From: Richelia intracellularis HH01
Lineage (GTDB): Bacteria > Cyanobacteriota > Cyanobacteriia > Cyanobacteriales > Nostocaceae
Direction of reading: 5' to 3'
Length of the DNA stretch: 51,301 bases
Assembly (NCBI RefSeq): GCF_000350105.1
Contig: NZ_CAIY01000081.1
Coordinates: 1-51,301 of the forward strand
Below the pieces are notes generated by a model. That model was given only the letters and a program-made list of their open reading frames with translations, was not told the DNA's origin and did not search any database. This document shows positions 29,172 to 39,693 of the stretch, in pieces (the first letter of the stretch is position 1; every line of letters begins with the position of its first letter). The translations under genes and the position numbers were made by a program.

Positions 29172-30464
29172 CTAAATATTTTCAATCATCTGTACCAGGG
29201 GAGTTCTCAAATGAGGATACAAGGGAAAGCGATCACATAATGATGCAACTCTATGACGACAATCTTTAGCCACCTCCTCAGAATCAGATTTTAATAGGCA
29301 ATCAGCAATAATATTACCAATCTCGGCAAATTCTGTTGTTCCCATGCCCCTTGTTGTTAATGCTGGAGAACCTAAACGCAAACCACTAGTTACAAATGGG
29401 GATTCAGGATCAAAAGGTATAGTGTTTTTGTTAGCAGTAATATTCACGTTACTAACCAGTTTATCTGCCACTTTACCTGTCATATTAATGCTACGTAAAT
29501 CTATCAGTATTAGATGATTCTCAGTGCCATTAGAGACTATTTTCATACCACGGGCTTGTAGCTGATTTGCTAACACTTTAGCATTCGCAATTACTTGGGC
29601 TGAATAGTCTTTAAACTCTGGTTTTAGTGCTTCCCCGAAGGCAACAGCTTTAGCAGCGATTACATGTTCTAGTGGTCCTCCTTGGGTTCCAGGGAAGACA
29701 GACTTGTCCAATTTCTTACCTAATTCGTTATCACGGGTGAGAATTAAACCACCACGAGGCCCTCGTAATGTTTTATGGGTAGTAGTGGTAACTACATCAC
29801 AATAGGGGATGGGGTTAGGGTGATGACCTGTAGCAACTAAACCGGCAATATGGGCTATATCTGCTAGCAAGTAAGCTCCTGCTTCATCAGCAATATTGCG
29901 GAACTTGGCAAAGTCAATAATACGGGGATAAGCAGAACACCCACAGATTAGGAGCTTAGGGCGTACTCTCAGTGCTAGCTCCCGTATTCCTTCATAATCT
30001 AACTGTTCTGTTTTTTGACTAACGCCATAATGGTAAGCTTGGAACCACTTACCGGAAACATTAATAGGGGAGCCATGGGTAAGGTGCCCCCCATGGGATA
30101 AATCCATACCCATAATCCTATCTCCTGGCTCTAGGAGAGAGAGAAACACGGCAAAATTTGCCTGGGCTCCAGAATGAGGTTGTACATTTGCATGGGCTGC
30201 ACCAAATAATTCTTTGGCACGGTGAATTGCTATAAGCTCAATTTCATCAACAAATTCACAACCACCATAATAACGTTTACCAGGTAAGCCCTCAGCATAT
30301 TTATTTGTTAATATGGAACCTTGAGCTGCAAGTACTGCTGGGGAGGTGAAGTTCTCACTCGCAATTAACTCTAAGTGATTCCTTTGCCGTTGGAGTTCTC
30401 GGTTAATAAGCTCCGATACTTTAGAATCAGATGATGAAAGAAATTCTGAGTTGCTTCTAGTCAC
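29172..30464 (-). CDS. glyA: Serine hydroxymethyltransferase
   Basis: PLP enzyme that interconverts serine and glycine while loading tetrahydrofolate with a one-carbon unit; in photosynthetic cells it also handles photorespiratory glycine. [18 protein letters not shown] near residues 34-51, [32 protein letters not shown], and the PLP-lysine motif [15 protein letters not shown] are all intact. The C-terminal [17 protein letters not shown] is also present. Length 430 residues is complete. Converges with proC across 175 bases. Confidence 0.97.
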   Translation of the reverse strand: MTRSNSEFLSSSDSKVSELINRELQRQRNHLELIASENFTSPAVLAAQGSILTNKYAEGLPGKRYYGGCEFVDEIELIAIHRAKELFGAAHANVQPHSGAQANFAVFLSLLEPGDRIMGMDLSHGGHLTHGSPINVSGKWFQAYHYGVSQKTEQLDYEGIRELALRVRPKLLICGCSAYPRIIDFAKFRNIADEAGAYLLADIAHIAGLVATGHHPNPIPYCDVVTTTTHKTLRGPRGGLILTRDNELGKKLDKSVFPGTQGGPLEHVIAAKAVAFGEALKPEFKDYSAQVIANAKVLANQLQARGMKIVSNGTENHLILIDLRSINMTGKVADKLVSNVNITANKNTIPFDPESPFVTSGLRLGSPALTTRGMGTTEFAEIGNIIADCLLKSDSEEVAKDCRHRVASLCDRFPLYPHLRTPLVQMIENI

Positions 30465-31403
30465 TAGAGTTATCCTTAAGGAAATTTACACAGTAATTTG
30501 GTTGATAATCAAGCCAAGAGTGTACGCAAAAACAAGTTAACCTATTTGGAGTTAGAAACTGAATACTATCACCAAATTATCAATTGAAATAGTTGAGGAG
30601 TAATTTAATATTCATATAGAGGTTTAAAGACTACAATGTAATACTATTAATATAGTTTATCAGTACTGAGATGATAAGAGATTTCTTATATATCTAGACA
30701 ATTAGGATGGTACCAAACTAAAATTTCAACCAGGATAATTATACCGAAACTTAACTTACTAGTGCCATCTATTTAACATTTTGATGCACTACAATATTAT
30801 TATATGTAGAGTTTTGCAATAGTTACTGCTACCATAAGCTATTATTAGCAGGCTACATATTCCTACAATAACGATGTATTAACAGTTAAAAACTTTGCTA
30901 AGATTTAATGACATAGAGCTCTTGTGTGAAAATAGACATAGTTTATGATTAAGAATTCTACCAGAATTGTGTAAATACAATCCATGTTAGATTGAAAAGA
31001 AATGAATAAGTTTTTTTGAGTTGAACAAGGGTATTTATAATTGTAGGATGCAGGATACCTTACAGACGCAAATTATGAGATGTTTCAATTAATAAATTTC
31101 AGAGAAAACATTAAAAATACTAATGAAAATTTTCATTAGTATTTTTACTATAATTGGTTCTAATTGAAATCAAAATTCTGCAACATATTTAAATGTGTCA
31201 GTTGTTTTTATTTGTTCGTGGAAGCCGACCAGATAGTCTAAAGATTATTTTTCTGCAGCTTAAAGTCCATCTATATTAATTCAAGATAGTTAGTGTATCC
31301 CTCCCTATATGTTATGGCTAAAATGTTATAACATCCGCAATAACATATAAATGAGTGATTCTAAGCTCAAGCACTGATTTGGAGATATGGGAGATATGAC
31401 AGT
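30465..31403. other. Gene-free divergent spacer
   Basis: 940 bases between glyA (minus) and the tic20-like gene (plus); promoters for both should be here, but none is distinctive. Holds a 36-bp palindrome (31112-31147). No glycine riboswitch-like structure was recognised. Confidence 0.5.
31112..31147. repeat. 36-bp perfect palindrome
   Basis: 18-base arms with no spacer, centred on AAAATTTT, about 255 bases upstream of the tic20-like gene. Confidence 0.95.
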
Positions 31404-31880
31404 ATGACTTGGCGTGGGTCTACAACAACTATGGAGCGAGTTTTCGCTAGTCTACCCTATTTATTACCTCTAGTAGAAGTTTTTAAGTATGGCTCTTTTT
31501 TAATGACCCAGTTACCTATTTTGGGAGTTTTATTTTTACCTATTTTGCCCCTATTAAAGGTTTACTATGGTGTTCGTTATGCGGGGCTGCTGGTTTTCTT
31601 TGCTTTATTTACATTAGTGGTCAGAAGTGAGCGTATTGGTCACTTTATTCGCTTTAATACAATGCAGGCCATTCTACTAGATATTTCCATTTTCCTATTT
31701 GGGATATTAATGGATTTAATCCGTTTAGTATCTATTGGCGATTTTGCAGTTAAAACCCTATCTACCACTGTTTTCCTAGGGATTATAGCTGCAGCAATTT
31801 ATTCTGTAGCTCAGTCACTTATGGGACGTTACGCAGAAATTCCTGCCATTTCGGATGCTGTGCATATGCAGGTGCGCTAG
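31404..31880 (+). CDS. Tic20/Ycf60 family membrane protein
   Basis: Cyanobacterial homologue of chloroplast Tic20, a channel component of the inner-envelope protein import complex; its role in cyanobacteria is not settled. Four hydrophobic segments (about residues 14-33, 38-56, 60-75 and 90-140 as a longer pair), with the conserved RVFASLPYLLPL opening and RFNTMQAILLDI in the middle. Length 158 residues is typical. It converges with the next gene, whose stop lies only 4 bases away. Confidence 0.88.
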   Translation: MTWRGSTTTMERVFASLPYLLPLVEVFKYGSFLMTQLPILGVLFLPILPLLKVYYGVRYAGLLVFFALFTLVVRSERIGHFIRFNTMQAILLDISIFLFGILMDLIRLVSIGDFAVKTLSTTVFLGIIAAAIYSVAQSLMGRYAEIPAISDAVHMQVR

Positions 31881-31884
31881 TTTA

Positions 31885-32679
31885 CTATACTGGCAAATCT
31901 TCATGGGTAATAGCAATTACTGTATTTTCCAGACGACCAATACCTTCTATTTCGATACGAACACGATCACCTATACGCAACTCCCCTGTACCTACAGGTG
32001 TACCTGTAAGAATTATATCTCCAGGCAGTAAAGTCATCACTTTGCTGATATGAGAAACTATTACATCTGGAGCAAATACCATCTCGTCAATATGGGCTGA
32101 TTGTGATGGTTTAGGATTATCGTTTATAAAAGTTTGTAATCTTGCCCCTGGGCTCAACTCCCTAACAATCCAAGGGCCCAGTGGGCAAAAGGTATCAAAT
32201 CCTTTTGCCCTTGTCCACTGCATATCCTTTTTCTGTAAATCTCTTGCTGTTACATCATTGGCAATAGTATAACCCCAGATTTTACTATGAGCTTCTTCTG
32301 GCCTGCAATCGAAAGCTTGTTCACCAATTACTAAGGCCAGTTCTCCCTCATAATCTACCCTTTGAGATTGAGGAGGATAATGAATGTTGTGGTTGCAAGC
32401 AATAATTGCAGTTGTGGGCTTGATAAATATCAGGGGTTCTATTGGTAATTTTGTTTTCATCTCTCTTGCATAGTTAACATAGTTATTGCTAACCGCCACA
32501 ATCTTGGAGGGGGAACAAGGAGCTAAAATCATATAATCCTCTGCTTCCAGGTATACATCTGTAGGTTGTCCTCCAAGCCAAGGTGGTGCGTCTAGTACTT
32601 GAACATTTAGTGATATCTGTAGTAGACCATAGAAAATATCCCCTTCTTGATTTTGAATTCGCACATAACGCTGCGTCAT
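31885..32679 (-). CDS. Fumarylacetoacetate hydrolase family protein
   Basis: Metal-dependent FAH-fold enzyme that splits or tautomerises beta-diketo acids (acylpyruvase, oxaloacetate tautomerase or related activities); exact substrate unknown. SNNYVNYAREMK near residues 64-75, the metal-ligand segment VDYEGELALVIGEQA (~107-121), YTIANDVTARDLQKKD, and the catalytic-loop region PGDIILTGTPVGTG (~220-233) are present. Length 264 residues is full. It reads as a single-domain cytosolic enzyme with no operon partner visible. Confidence 0.9.
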   Translation of the reverse strand: MTQRYVRIQNQEGDIFYGLLQISLNVQVLDAPPWLGGQPTDVYLEAEDYMILAPCSPSKIVAVSNNYVNYAREMKTKLPIEPLIFIKPTTAIIACNHNIHYPPQSQRVDYEGELALVIGEQAFDCRPEEAHSKIWGYTIANDVTARDLQKKDMQWTRAKGFDTFCPLGPWIVRELSPGARLQTFINDNPKPSQSAHIDEMVFAPDVIVSHISKVMTLLPGDIILTGTPVGTGELRIGDRVRIEIEGIGRLENTVIAITHEDLPV

Positions 32680-32986
32680 AATTTTTGAATTATATCCTCT
32701 TGTCTAAAATCAGAATTTACATTTTCCTTATCTTGTATAACTATTACTTGTTTGTGGTTTCATTGGTGTAGAAGTTTGGCAAGTATTGCTACTTGATACA
32801 AAATTACTCTGGAATTTGTACCTTGTATTTAGTTTAATCAAGGATAGAGTTAACAATAAAAAGTTTAAGCTGGTAAGATTATAATTCCTTGTTGCTTTTC
32901 ATGATTGGGATCGCTAGTATCTCATAACACATACAATCACTATTGAAATCAGCAGCCAATTCGTCCAAAAGGAGAACATATTAGTA
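32680..32986. other. Spacer upstream of rpsF
   Basis: 307 bases between divergent genes. Shows an AAAGGAGA ribosome site at about 32968-32975; nothing else clear. Confidence 0.5.
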
Positions 32987-33322
32987 ATGACAGTTATTTA
33001 CGAAACCATGTATATTCTGCGTCCGGAGTTAGGAGACGAGCAGGTAGCACAAATAATTGCTAAATACGAGAATTTTATTTGTGAGGCCGGTGCAGAAGAT
33101 ATAACAATTCAAAACCGTGGTAAGCGCCGTCTGGCTTATGAAATCAACAATCATCGTGATGGTATCTACATTCAAATGAATTATACTGCCCCCGGTAGTA
33201 TTATTGCTCCTATGGAACGTAATATGCGTTTGAGTGAAGAAGTAATTCGTTACCTTACTCTTAAACAAGAACCAATAGAAAGTATAGTACAGGAGGAGGA
33301 AATAACAGCTACCGCAGTTTAA
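32987..33322 (+). CDS. rpsF: 30S ribosomal protein S6
   Basis: Small-subunit ribosomal protein that pairs with S18 on the platform of the 30[18 protein letters not shown] opens the ferredoxin-like fold, with [19 protein letters not shown] (residues ~45-63) and [17 protein letters not shown] (~75-91). Length 111 residues matches cyanobacterial S6. A strong AAAGGAGA site sits 11 bases before the ATG. No rpsR neighbour, as in many cyanobacteria. Confidence 0.97.
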   Translation: MTVIYETMYILRPELGDEQVAQIIAKYENFICEAGAEDITIQNRGKRRLAYEINNHRDGIYIQMNYTAPGSIIAPMERNMRLSEEVIRYLTLKQEPIESIVQEEEITATAV

Positions 33323-33862
33323 TCCTACTATCTATGGACTTGGGTACGATAAGGAATAAGTATTAATTATTAGTACCCAACTTCCTCATATTTACAATGT
33401 GCAAGTCATTCTATCCATAGTTATGGAATTATAAACTAAGTCCCCAATAACTTATTAGGGTAGGGTAATTTGCAAATAGCTGAATAAAGTAATAAAGGCT
33501 TTTATACAGGAAAATATTATGGCTGTTATAGCAAAACATTACCTAAATATAATGCTTAAAGACTTTTGTATTACCTGTTTCATGTGTTTCTACTTCTGCC
33601 TAAACTACACAAATCGGATTTTGCACCATCCAGATACTATCATTATTAAGAGCACTTAACTATTTAGCCATTGCAGCAATAGACCTAGATGCAATTTATT
33701 TTAAAAATTATTTATACTTATGTTTATACTCAAATAATTTATTAATTCTAAATAGACAGACAATTTTTGAAAAAAACCGCAATTTCAACATAATATTAAG
33801 TCACAGTACACTGAAGAGTATTTACACAAGAATTCTAGGTAACTAGAAGCTAATAAATAATT
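33323..33862. other. Gene-free spacer after rpsF
   Basis: 540 bases. Shows an 8-bp inverted repeat (TTGGGTAC at 33340-33347 with 33373-33380) that could end rpsF transcription, and a weak minus-strand protein-like run at about 33570-33710 that I could not name. Confidence 0.5.
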
Positions 33863-34426
33863 GTGAGCCAAACTTATAATTCTAGGATCCAATCTCTGTC
33901 GGTTGAAGTATCAGAACTACGTCAGGAACTACTACTTCGAGACCAATTGGTACAACAATTATCTTCTGAAATTTTCCGATTGTTAAAAGATAATAACAGT
34001 CTTTTTCCTCAACCAGAAGTATCTGATAGTAACCAGGCAGAAGTACAAAAGCTGAAAGAACAACTTGAATCCTGCGAACAACAAGCTGCCTTTTATCAGG
34101 AACAGATAACATGTAGGGACACGGAGATTTATCAATTAAGACAGGTAATACAGGAATTAACTGATCGAACCAGAATGTTAGAACAGGTTGTTCAAGAACT
34201 ACCACAAGTTTATCGCAATAAATTTGAAGAGCGCATAGTTCCCGTGCAGAAACAAGTTGCTGCCCTGCAAAAAGAAAACCGCCAACTTCAAGCTGAGTTG
34301 CAAAGTGTCAGCTATCGTTTGGCACTTAAAATCCGTAATAGTAGTCACCATGCTATTGATTTACCCAATTTTGCCTGCCCCACTCCATCTGAAAGTGACG
34401 TACCCTCTATACCTCCTGATTCCTAA
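33863..34426 (+). CDS. Coiled-coil protein, unknown function
   Basis: 187-residue hypothetical protein that starts at GTG (no nearby ATG fits). Residues ~5-160 form an almost continuous heptad pattern (IQSLSVEVSELRQELL, AEVQKLKEQLESCEQQ, TEIYQLRQVIQELTDR, VAALQKENRQLQAELQ), so it should be a long parallel coiled coil. The C-terminal ~25 residues are Pro/Ser-rich and disordered. No catalytic motif, signal peptide or membrane segment. The sequence is rich in Gln and Glu, as in cyanobacterial septal or cytoskeletal coiled-coil proteins, but that role is not shown here. Confidence 0.75.
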   Translation: MSQTYNSRIQSLSVEVSELRQELLLRDQLVQQLSSEIFRLLKDNNSLFPQPEVSDSNQAEVQKLKEQLESCEQQAAFYQEQITCRDTEIYQLRQVIQELTDRTRMLEQVVQELPQVYRNKFEERIVPVQKQVAALQKENRQLQAELQSVSYRLALKIRNSSHHAIDLPNFACPTPSESDVPSIPPDS

Positions 34427-35462
34427 ACTGCCAAGAATAATGACGTTGAATGCGACCCACACCTCTCATTTGTGTATGGGAAAGCAGTACAACAAGCTGT
34501 CTAAAACAGGTCATCACTCCTTCCAATGTTTTTCTAAGAGCCAGTCTTAACTATTCTTTTGCTGTAGTCTAAAAAACTAAATGATTCATCGCACCAATTC
34601 TTTGAGTAACTGAAAAGAGGACACGTCACAATTGTTGTTTTTCTTGTAGGGTAAGTGGTTAAATTACCTATACTGAAGGTTCCAAGATTGTTTTTGGGGG
34701 TTATTCATTAAGGTTTTGAAATTGCAATGAGCTACTAAATTACTGAAAATAGTTTTCACTTAATAATATCTTATTCATTTACAATGAAGAATTAAGTGAA
34801 CTAATGTGGGTATAGGTCCATCATCTTAATCTATTTCCTAGTACCAGTAGCATCAAAAAGGCTATGAGCATTATTAGCCAGGCTCAAAACTGTTTAGTCC
34901 TTTTGTTTCAGTTGGATTAACGTAACTTTTATATTTACCTATCTAAACTTTATTTGACTTGTATTCAGAGATTATTCCACATGAGGAGTCAAGAAGCTGA
35001 TAAATGAAATAACCTCCATTGTGGATATGATAAAATTCATTATTGTTAATTTATATACTATAATCTTAGAAGATGTGTATACATTTATCAATCATTTCTG
35101 CGATAATACCCGCAATTTATCTATAATTGATAATCAGTAGTATTTTCCACAAACGTATTGACCCCCGTGTATCATTTAGATTCCTTCTAATATAAGGATA
35201 TATATGCCTAGAATAACCCAAAAATCATTGGGAAAAAGTGGCTCAGTTTATTTTGATAATTTTACTGCTTCAATTTTCCCCTAGTACTTGTCAAGTCCAT
35301 AGTTTTGTATGTTTTATAATTGACTAGTCTGAATCATGATTAAATACCAAAAAGTCTCTGTAGGTATGTAGTAAAACTAAATAGGACCCATATGTTTTTT
35401 TGCCTGGAAGAAATAGGCTTGAATTATAGATTAATGTATAGCACAAAACTGCTAGTATGGTT
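34427..35462. other. Gene-free stretch
   Basis: About 1.04 kb with stops in all frames. A short plus-strand run near 34864-34920 (AMSIISQAQNCLVLLFQLD) looks protein-like but cannot be assigned. No strong hairpin. Confidence 0.55.
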
Positions 35463-36380
35463 TTAAATAAGCATCTTTAGAAAAGTACATTCCCAAACTA
35501 AACGGGGTTGAGCATGACAAAGTAAAGAATTACGAGCTTGTTCCAGGTTTTGAACTATTATTCGCTTACAACCTTGTCGCCAGTAAAAATGCTGTAAATA
35601 ATCAATTAGCCATAATTGAACTTCTATATCTAAGTTTCTACTAATTTGTTTTGCCATTTCTAAAGCCTGAAGATTATCGTATGGCATTTTTGTAACTTCT
35701 GATAATAATTCGGATGATATACTTTGTAACTTTTTATAATATGTAATTGCTTCTCCGGGACTGCCTACAGAAATGTTTAGAATCATAGGATGTTGTAAAA
35801 TCTCCTGATTGCCAGTTTGTTTTAGGACCTGTGCCATAGCTGTTATATTCAAACGGTAAAAAGGAATATAATGACACCTAGATACCAAAGTAGGCAAAAT
35901 TAAATCTGGGGAAGGTGCAGTTAAAATTATAGTAGCTTTTCCTGGTTCTTCAAGTACTTTGAGCAGAGCATTAGCAGCACCCTCCAGGATTTTCTCCGCA
36001 TTTGATATTACTACCACCTGTCTATGCGCCTTCAAGGGTGGATGGCTAAGAAACTTTATGATTCCCCGGATCTGTTCCAGACAGATTGCTGGAGGGACTT
36101 TATATTTTAAACCTTTTGCTGTAGCTTCTGTAACTGTTATCAGTTGCCCTTGATCTTGATATATAGGTTCTACCCACAATAAATCAGGATGATTTACAAT
36201 ATTTTGATACTGATTAGCATTATTAAAAATCAATTCAATGAAACATTTTGCCCCTAACCTTTTACCAATACCTGGAGCTCCTATAAATAAATAGGCTGGA
36301 GCAACACGATTTTTTATTACTGACTGAGTAAGTAGTTCTACTGCCTGTGGTTGTCCTATCAGTTGTTTGAATGGATTCAA
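35463..36380 (-). CDS. holB: DNA polymerase III subunit delta prime
   Basis: Clamp-loader subunit that helps open and load the sliding clamp. AAA+ fold: MNPFKQLIGQPQAVELL at the start, a Walker-A-like GAPGIGKR (residues 34-41), VVVISNAEKILEGAANALLK (Walker B-like region and sensor context), VLEEPGKATIILTAPSP, and the SRC motif LVSRCHYIPFY. Length 305 residues is a little short but complete. In many cyanobacteria it directly follows tmk, as it does here on the same strand, but 1 kb of non-coding DNA now separates them. Confidence 0.93.
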   Translation of the reverse strand: MNPFKQLIGQPQAVELLTQSVIKNRVAPAYLFIGAPGIGKRLGAKCFIELIFNNANQYQNIVNHPDLLWVEPIYQDQGQLITVTEATAKGLKYKVPPAICLEQIRGIIKFLSHPPLKAHRQVVVISNAEKILEGAANALLKVLEEPGKATIILTAPSPDLILPTLVSRCHYIPFYRLNITAMAQVLKQTGNQEILQHPMILNISVGSPGEAITYYKKLQSISSELLSEVTKMPYDNLQALEMAKQISRNLDIEVQLWLIDYLQHFYWRQGCKRIIVQNLEQARNSLLCHAQPRLVWECTFLKMLI

Positions 36381-36624
36381 GAAATTTTAGATTTTCTGAT
36401 TGACTTAGACTAGATAATTAGACGAATGCCCATAATACCTTCACATCATACAAAAAAAATCCATAAAATGGAAGTATACTTGTCTTCAAAATAACCATCT
36501 CAATAAAAGAGCGAGAAAAATATAACTGATTATTAATAACTCCTATGGAATTTATATTAAAACTCAAAGTATATTATTAATAAAAGTACAAATTTTTTAG
36601 TTTAAACAAATTTTTAAGTTTATA

Positions 36625-36661
36625 AAATATTCTTATGATTAGTATAATCATAAGAATATTT
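36625..36661. repeat. Inverted repeat
   Basis: Perfect 17-bp arms (36625-36641 and 36645-36661) with a 3-base GTA loop, 245 bases upstream of holB. Confidence 0.93.
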
Positions 36662-37198
36662 AGCTTATAGTTTAGCCAATTTGTCATTTTACTTAATATT
36701 TGATTTGAAATAGTGAATAGTCGATACAATCGCGAAAAACCCAACAGAGACAATTAATGAGAAGGCATATCAAATAAAATAAATCTAATAAGAAAAACTA
36801 ATTGTACTGACAGATGAACATATACTAGGCTTAATGCTAAATACACCTAAAATTTGGTAAATAGCTTAAGAAAATTATAGCCACAGAGCATTTAAGAAAA
36901 AACTAGTCATTGTTAATTACAAATACACTAAGATCTCTAACTTAAAAAGCATATTCCGTGCTTAATTTTTTAGGCCGAAATACTGAATACATTTGTATTA
37001 GTCATTGTAAAGAAAATTAGGGTTAATATTTATAACCAAATTTGTTTTTGTGGATGATACCACTAACTTTCAAAGGTATGGGCTGAATAGGATTAAATTT
37101 TCGGATTATTATGTTTAGTCTGAGGTATTAAAATAATATGAGTGAAAGATAAATAGCTAATTTATAATCCCTTATATGGAAATACTAATAATTTAATT

Positions 37199-37268
37199 TA
37201 GAAAGCGTAATGTTTAATGCAGACTTTATTTGATCAAATAAAGTCTGCATTAAACATTACGCTTTCTA
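37199..37268. repeat. 70-bp perfect palindrome
   Basis: Thirty-five consecutive base pairs with no spacer, centred on TGATCA; I checked every pair. It is the longest inverted repeat seen in the window and lies 128 bases beyond the tmk stop. No matching sequence was noticed elsewhere. Confidence 0.97.
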
Positions 37269-37395
37269 CTCCATACAAATTTGATAGATATAGCGATCTT
37301 ATGTTATAGTATATTGTTATTGCTATTATCTGCCATAAAGCATCTCGCATTAATAGAGATGCCTACAACTCATATTATGAAGTTTTATCCAGATA

Positions 37396-38040
37396 TTAAT
37401 TTTCTTTTCTCCATTCTGCTAACCAATTTTCCAACACTTTTTGAATTTTTTGTTGTACAGCTTGTTTAGTTAAATTACCATTAATATGGGTAATAGTATG
37501 AGGATTAGAACTGGCTAAAGTAGCATAACCCTCTTGTACCCGTCGATGGAAATCGATATTTTCTTGCTCAATACGGTCAAATTCATCACCATTTCTACGT
37601 TTACGATTTAATCCCACCTCTACATCTACATCTAGCCAAAAAGTTAAATCGCTAGCTATTCCTGTCGTTGCAATGAAATTTATTTGGTTGATTAAATCCA
37701 TATCCAAACCACGACCATAGCCTTGATAAGCTATAGTAGAGTAAATGTAACGGTCACATAAAATTATCTTTCCTGAAGCTAAATTAGGTTTAATCAACTG
37801 ATCTATATGTTGTGAGCGGTCAGCAGCATATAATAACAACTCGGCACGATCACTGGTATGTTGGTTTCCTATCTTATTTAACAACAAACTTTGCAAATGT
37901 ACTCCTAACTTAGTACCCCCCGGCTGACGAGTTGTGATAGTAGGAATATGTAAACTTTGCAACCATTCATAACAAAGCCTTATTTGGCTGGTTTTGCCGC
38001 AACCTTCTACTCCTTCAAATACAATTAACTTGCCATTCAT
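37396..38040 (-). CDS. tmk: Thymidylate kinase
   Basis: Phosphorylates dTMP to dTDP for DNA synthesis. P-loop FEGVEGCGKTSQ (residues 7-18 from the chosen start), the dTMP-binding TTRQPGGTKLG, the DR(Y) motif ILCDRYIYSTIAYQGYGRG and the lid-region NRKRRNGDEFDRIEQE are intact. Start set at MNGKLIVFEGVEG, as in relatives; an ATG three codons upstream is possible. Length 214 residues. Formerly adjacent to holB. Confidence 0.94.
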   Translation of the reverse strand: MNGKLIVFEGVEGCGKTSQIRLCYEWLQSLHIPTITTRQPGGTKLGVHLQSLLLNKIGNQHTSDRAELLLYAADRSQHIDQLIKPNLASGKIILCDRYIYSTIAYQGYGRGLDMDLINQINFIATTGIASDLTFWLDVDVEVGLNRKRRNGDEFDRIEQENIDFHRRVQEGYATLASSNPHTITHINGNLTKQAVQQKIQKVLENWLAEWRKEN

Positions 38041-39693
38041 AAATAACATTAGAGTTGTTTAGAATTAACTCGGGGCTGAAGTTGAATTTATTCAACCCCA
38101 TGTACCTCTTCTGCAGCTTATTATTTGTTGTCGTTAAATACAAGTTCCATAACCATTGAACAGTAAGTATATAATTTTCGTCAGAATTCTCATTGAGATT
38201 AAAATGGACTAGACTTAATTGATAATAGGTTTGCACTCTAGCAAGTGCATTTTTAACAACCATACATAATTAACTCAATATCTATTTTAATTTTTTAGTC
38301 TTTTGCTATTGATTCTATTTAACACCTTTATTTTTGAGTTTTCATGAGAAGATTATTGTATTTTTTAGACTGTGATAGGTCCCAAATATATAGCAACCAA
38401 AATATAGTCTCCACTACTGTATTTTCAGATTTATAGAACTTGTTAACAGAAACTATTCCCTGATTTCTAATACTCAGAGATAACATCCCCTTAAATTTAA
38501 CCTAATATTGATTTATCTTTTGTTAACTTAAACTATTAGTTCAGAAAATAATACTAAAACACATTTTACTTTCAGTGGTAGTACCTTTAGATATAAACTC
38601 CTTTTTTTAGGATCTATTGGTGCTACGGAAGGTTCGGGGTATTGTATTTCCAGGTACTTTGCTATTCGCGTATAATCACAGATAAATTGGTTGCCATTCT
38701 TTAAAAAAAGAACTTATAGCCCAGTAATTCGTAGTATTTCCAACTGTCAAATACCAGGAAAATTTCATACTTACAATATTCTAATCCTTTATAATCAAGT
38801 ATTAAACGTACTTTTCTCGAATAATGAGATAGTTAAATTGGTATAATTCTAACATTAGAAATGTCCTGTACTGAATATATCCATGAGGATTGTATAACCT
38901 TTATTTCATTAATCTTTATAGCAGTTCTGAATATTACAAGTTATTTATGTATGTAGTTAAATAAATTCAGGCCAGCCTTTAATTTTGACAAAAATACCAA
39001 TCGTCACAGCCTTATTCGGCTATAGTGGGCAGAATAATAATAAAGCAAATTATGACCAGGAAATTTTTGCGGAATTACTTATAACCTTGAATATGGGCAT
39101 AATACTATTGTACATAGTGTATCTCCGTATCACTCATAGTATTGTTGACGCCAATCTACTTTTGACCACATTTAAGCTTGCTTGTTATTATATATATATT
39201 TGAAACTTACAACTTAATAATTAAGTAATTGCTTATTCTGTATCAAACCTTACCCCATTACAAAATATTATCCAACATTTTATTTGCTGGAAATTTCATT
39301 AAATTTATGAAGGTCAAAAATTGAGTTAATCAGGTTTTTTTATGAAAATGCCTTGATTAGTATGAAATAACATAGTGCCTGTGGTAGTGATTTAATAATG
39401 AGATAAAAGATTTTGACAAGTATTAAATGCCCATTTTCAAGAACTCATAGTGATTTTGTGTAAAAAAGCACAATATTAACTTCATAAACGAATGTAAGTT
39501 AAATAATTTTAACTTTAACCCTAACTCGTCTTACAATAACTCATTTCTTAAGTCTAAAACTCAAGACTCATTACCAAAAATACTGGGGACCATACAGAAA
39601 CTTTTATTTTACTTACTTGGTTGTATTTTACATTTGACAAAATATTAAGAGTCTTAAAATGTAATTTGTATAAATCAAAGCTAAGCCAAATTT
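38041..39693. other. Gene-poor stretch with a dead GST gene
   Basis: 1.65 kb. Besides the glutathione S-transferase remnant (38540-38855, minus) I see no gene. A minus-strand open frame of 82 codons at 38015-38263 overlaps the tmk start and has no recognisable motif, so I do not call it. Confidence 0.6.
38540..38855 (-). pseudogene. Glutathione S-transferase pseudogene (N-terminal part)
   Basis: The thioredoxin-like N-terminal domain of a cyanobacterial GST can be read on the minus strand with two frameshifts and two stops. It runs MLELYQFNYLI from an ATG at 38855, then RKVRLILDYKGLEYCKYEI, QLEILRITGL, VLFLKNGNQFICDYT, RIAKYLEIQYPEPSVAPIDP and KKRSLYLKVL. These match the family's opening beta-alpha-beta unit, the glutathione-contacting D/E-S/T-x-x-I region (here DYTRI) and the linker to the helical domain. 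Sequence beyond ~38540 is no longer recognisable, so the C-terminal domain is lost or too diverged. Confidence 0.85.

Larger units (their letters stand above)
36381..37395. other. Gene-free gap between tmk and holB
   Basis: About 1 kb with no readable gene. It holds two of the most striking inverted repeats in the window: 17-bp arms at 36625-36661 and a 70-bp perfect palindrome at 37199-37268. Confidence 0.6.

Noticed and set aside
38015..38263. Minus-strand 82-codon open frame upstream of tmk
   Set aside because: Overlaps the tmk start in another frame and contains no domain pattern; probably chance in AT-rich DNA.
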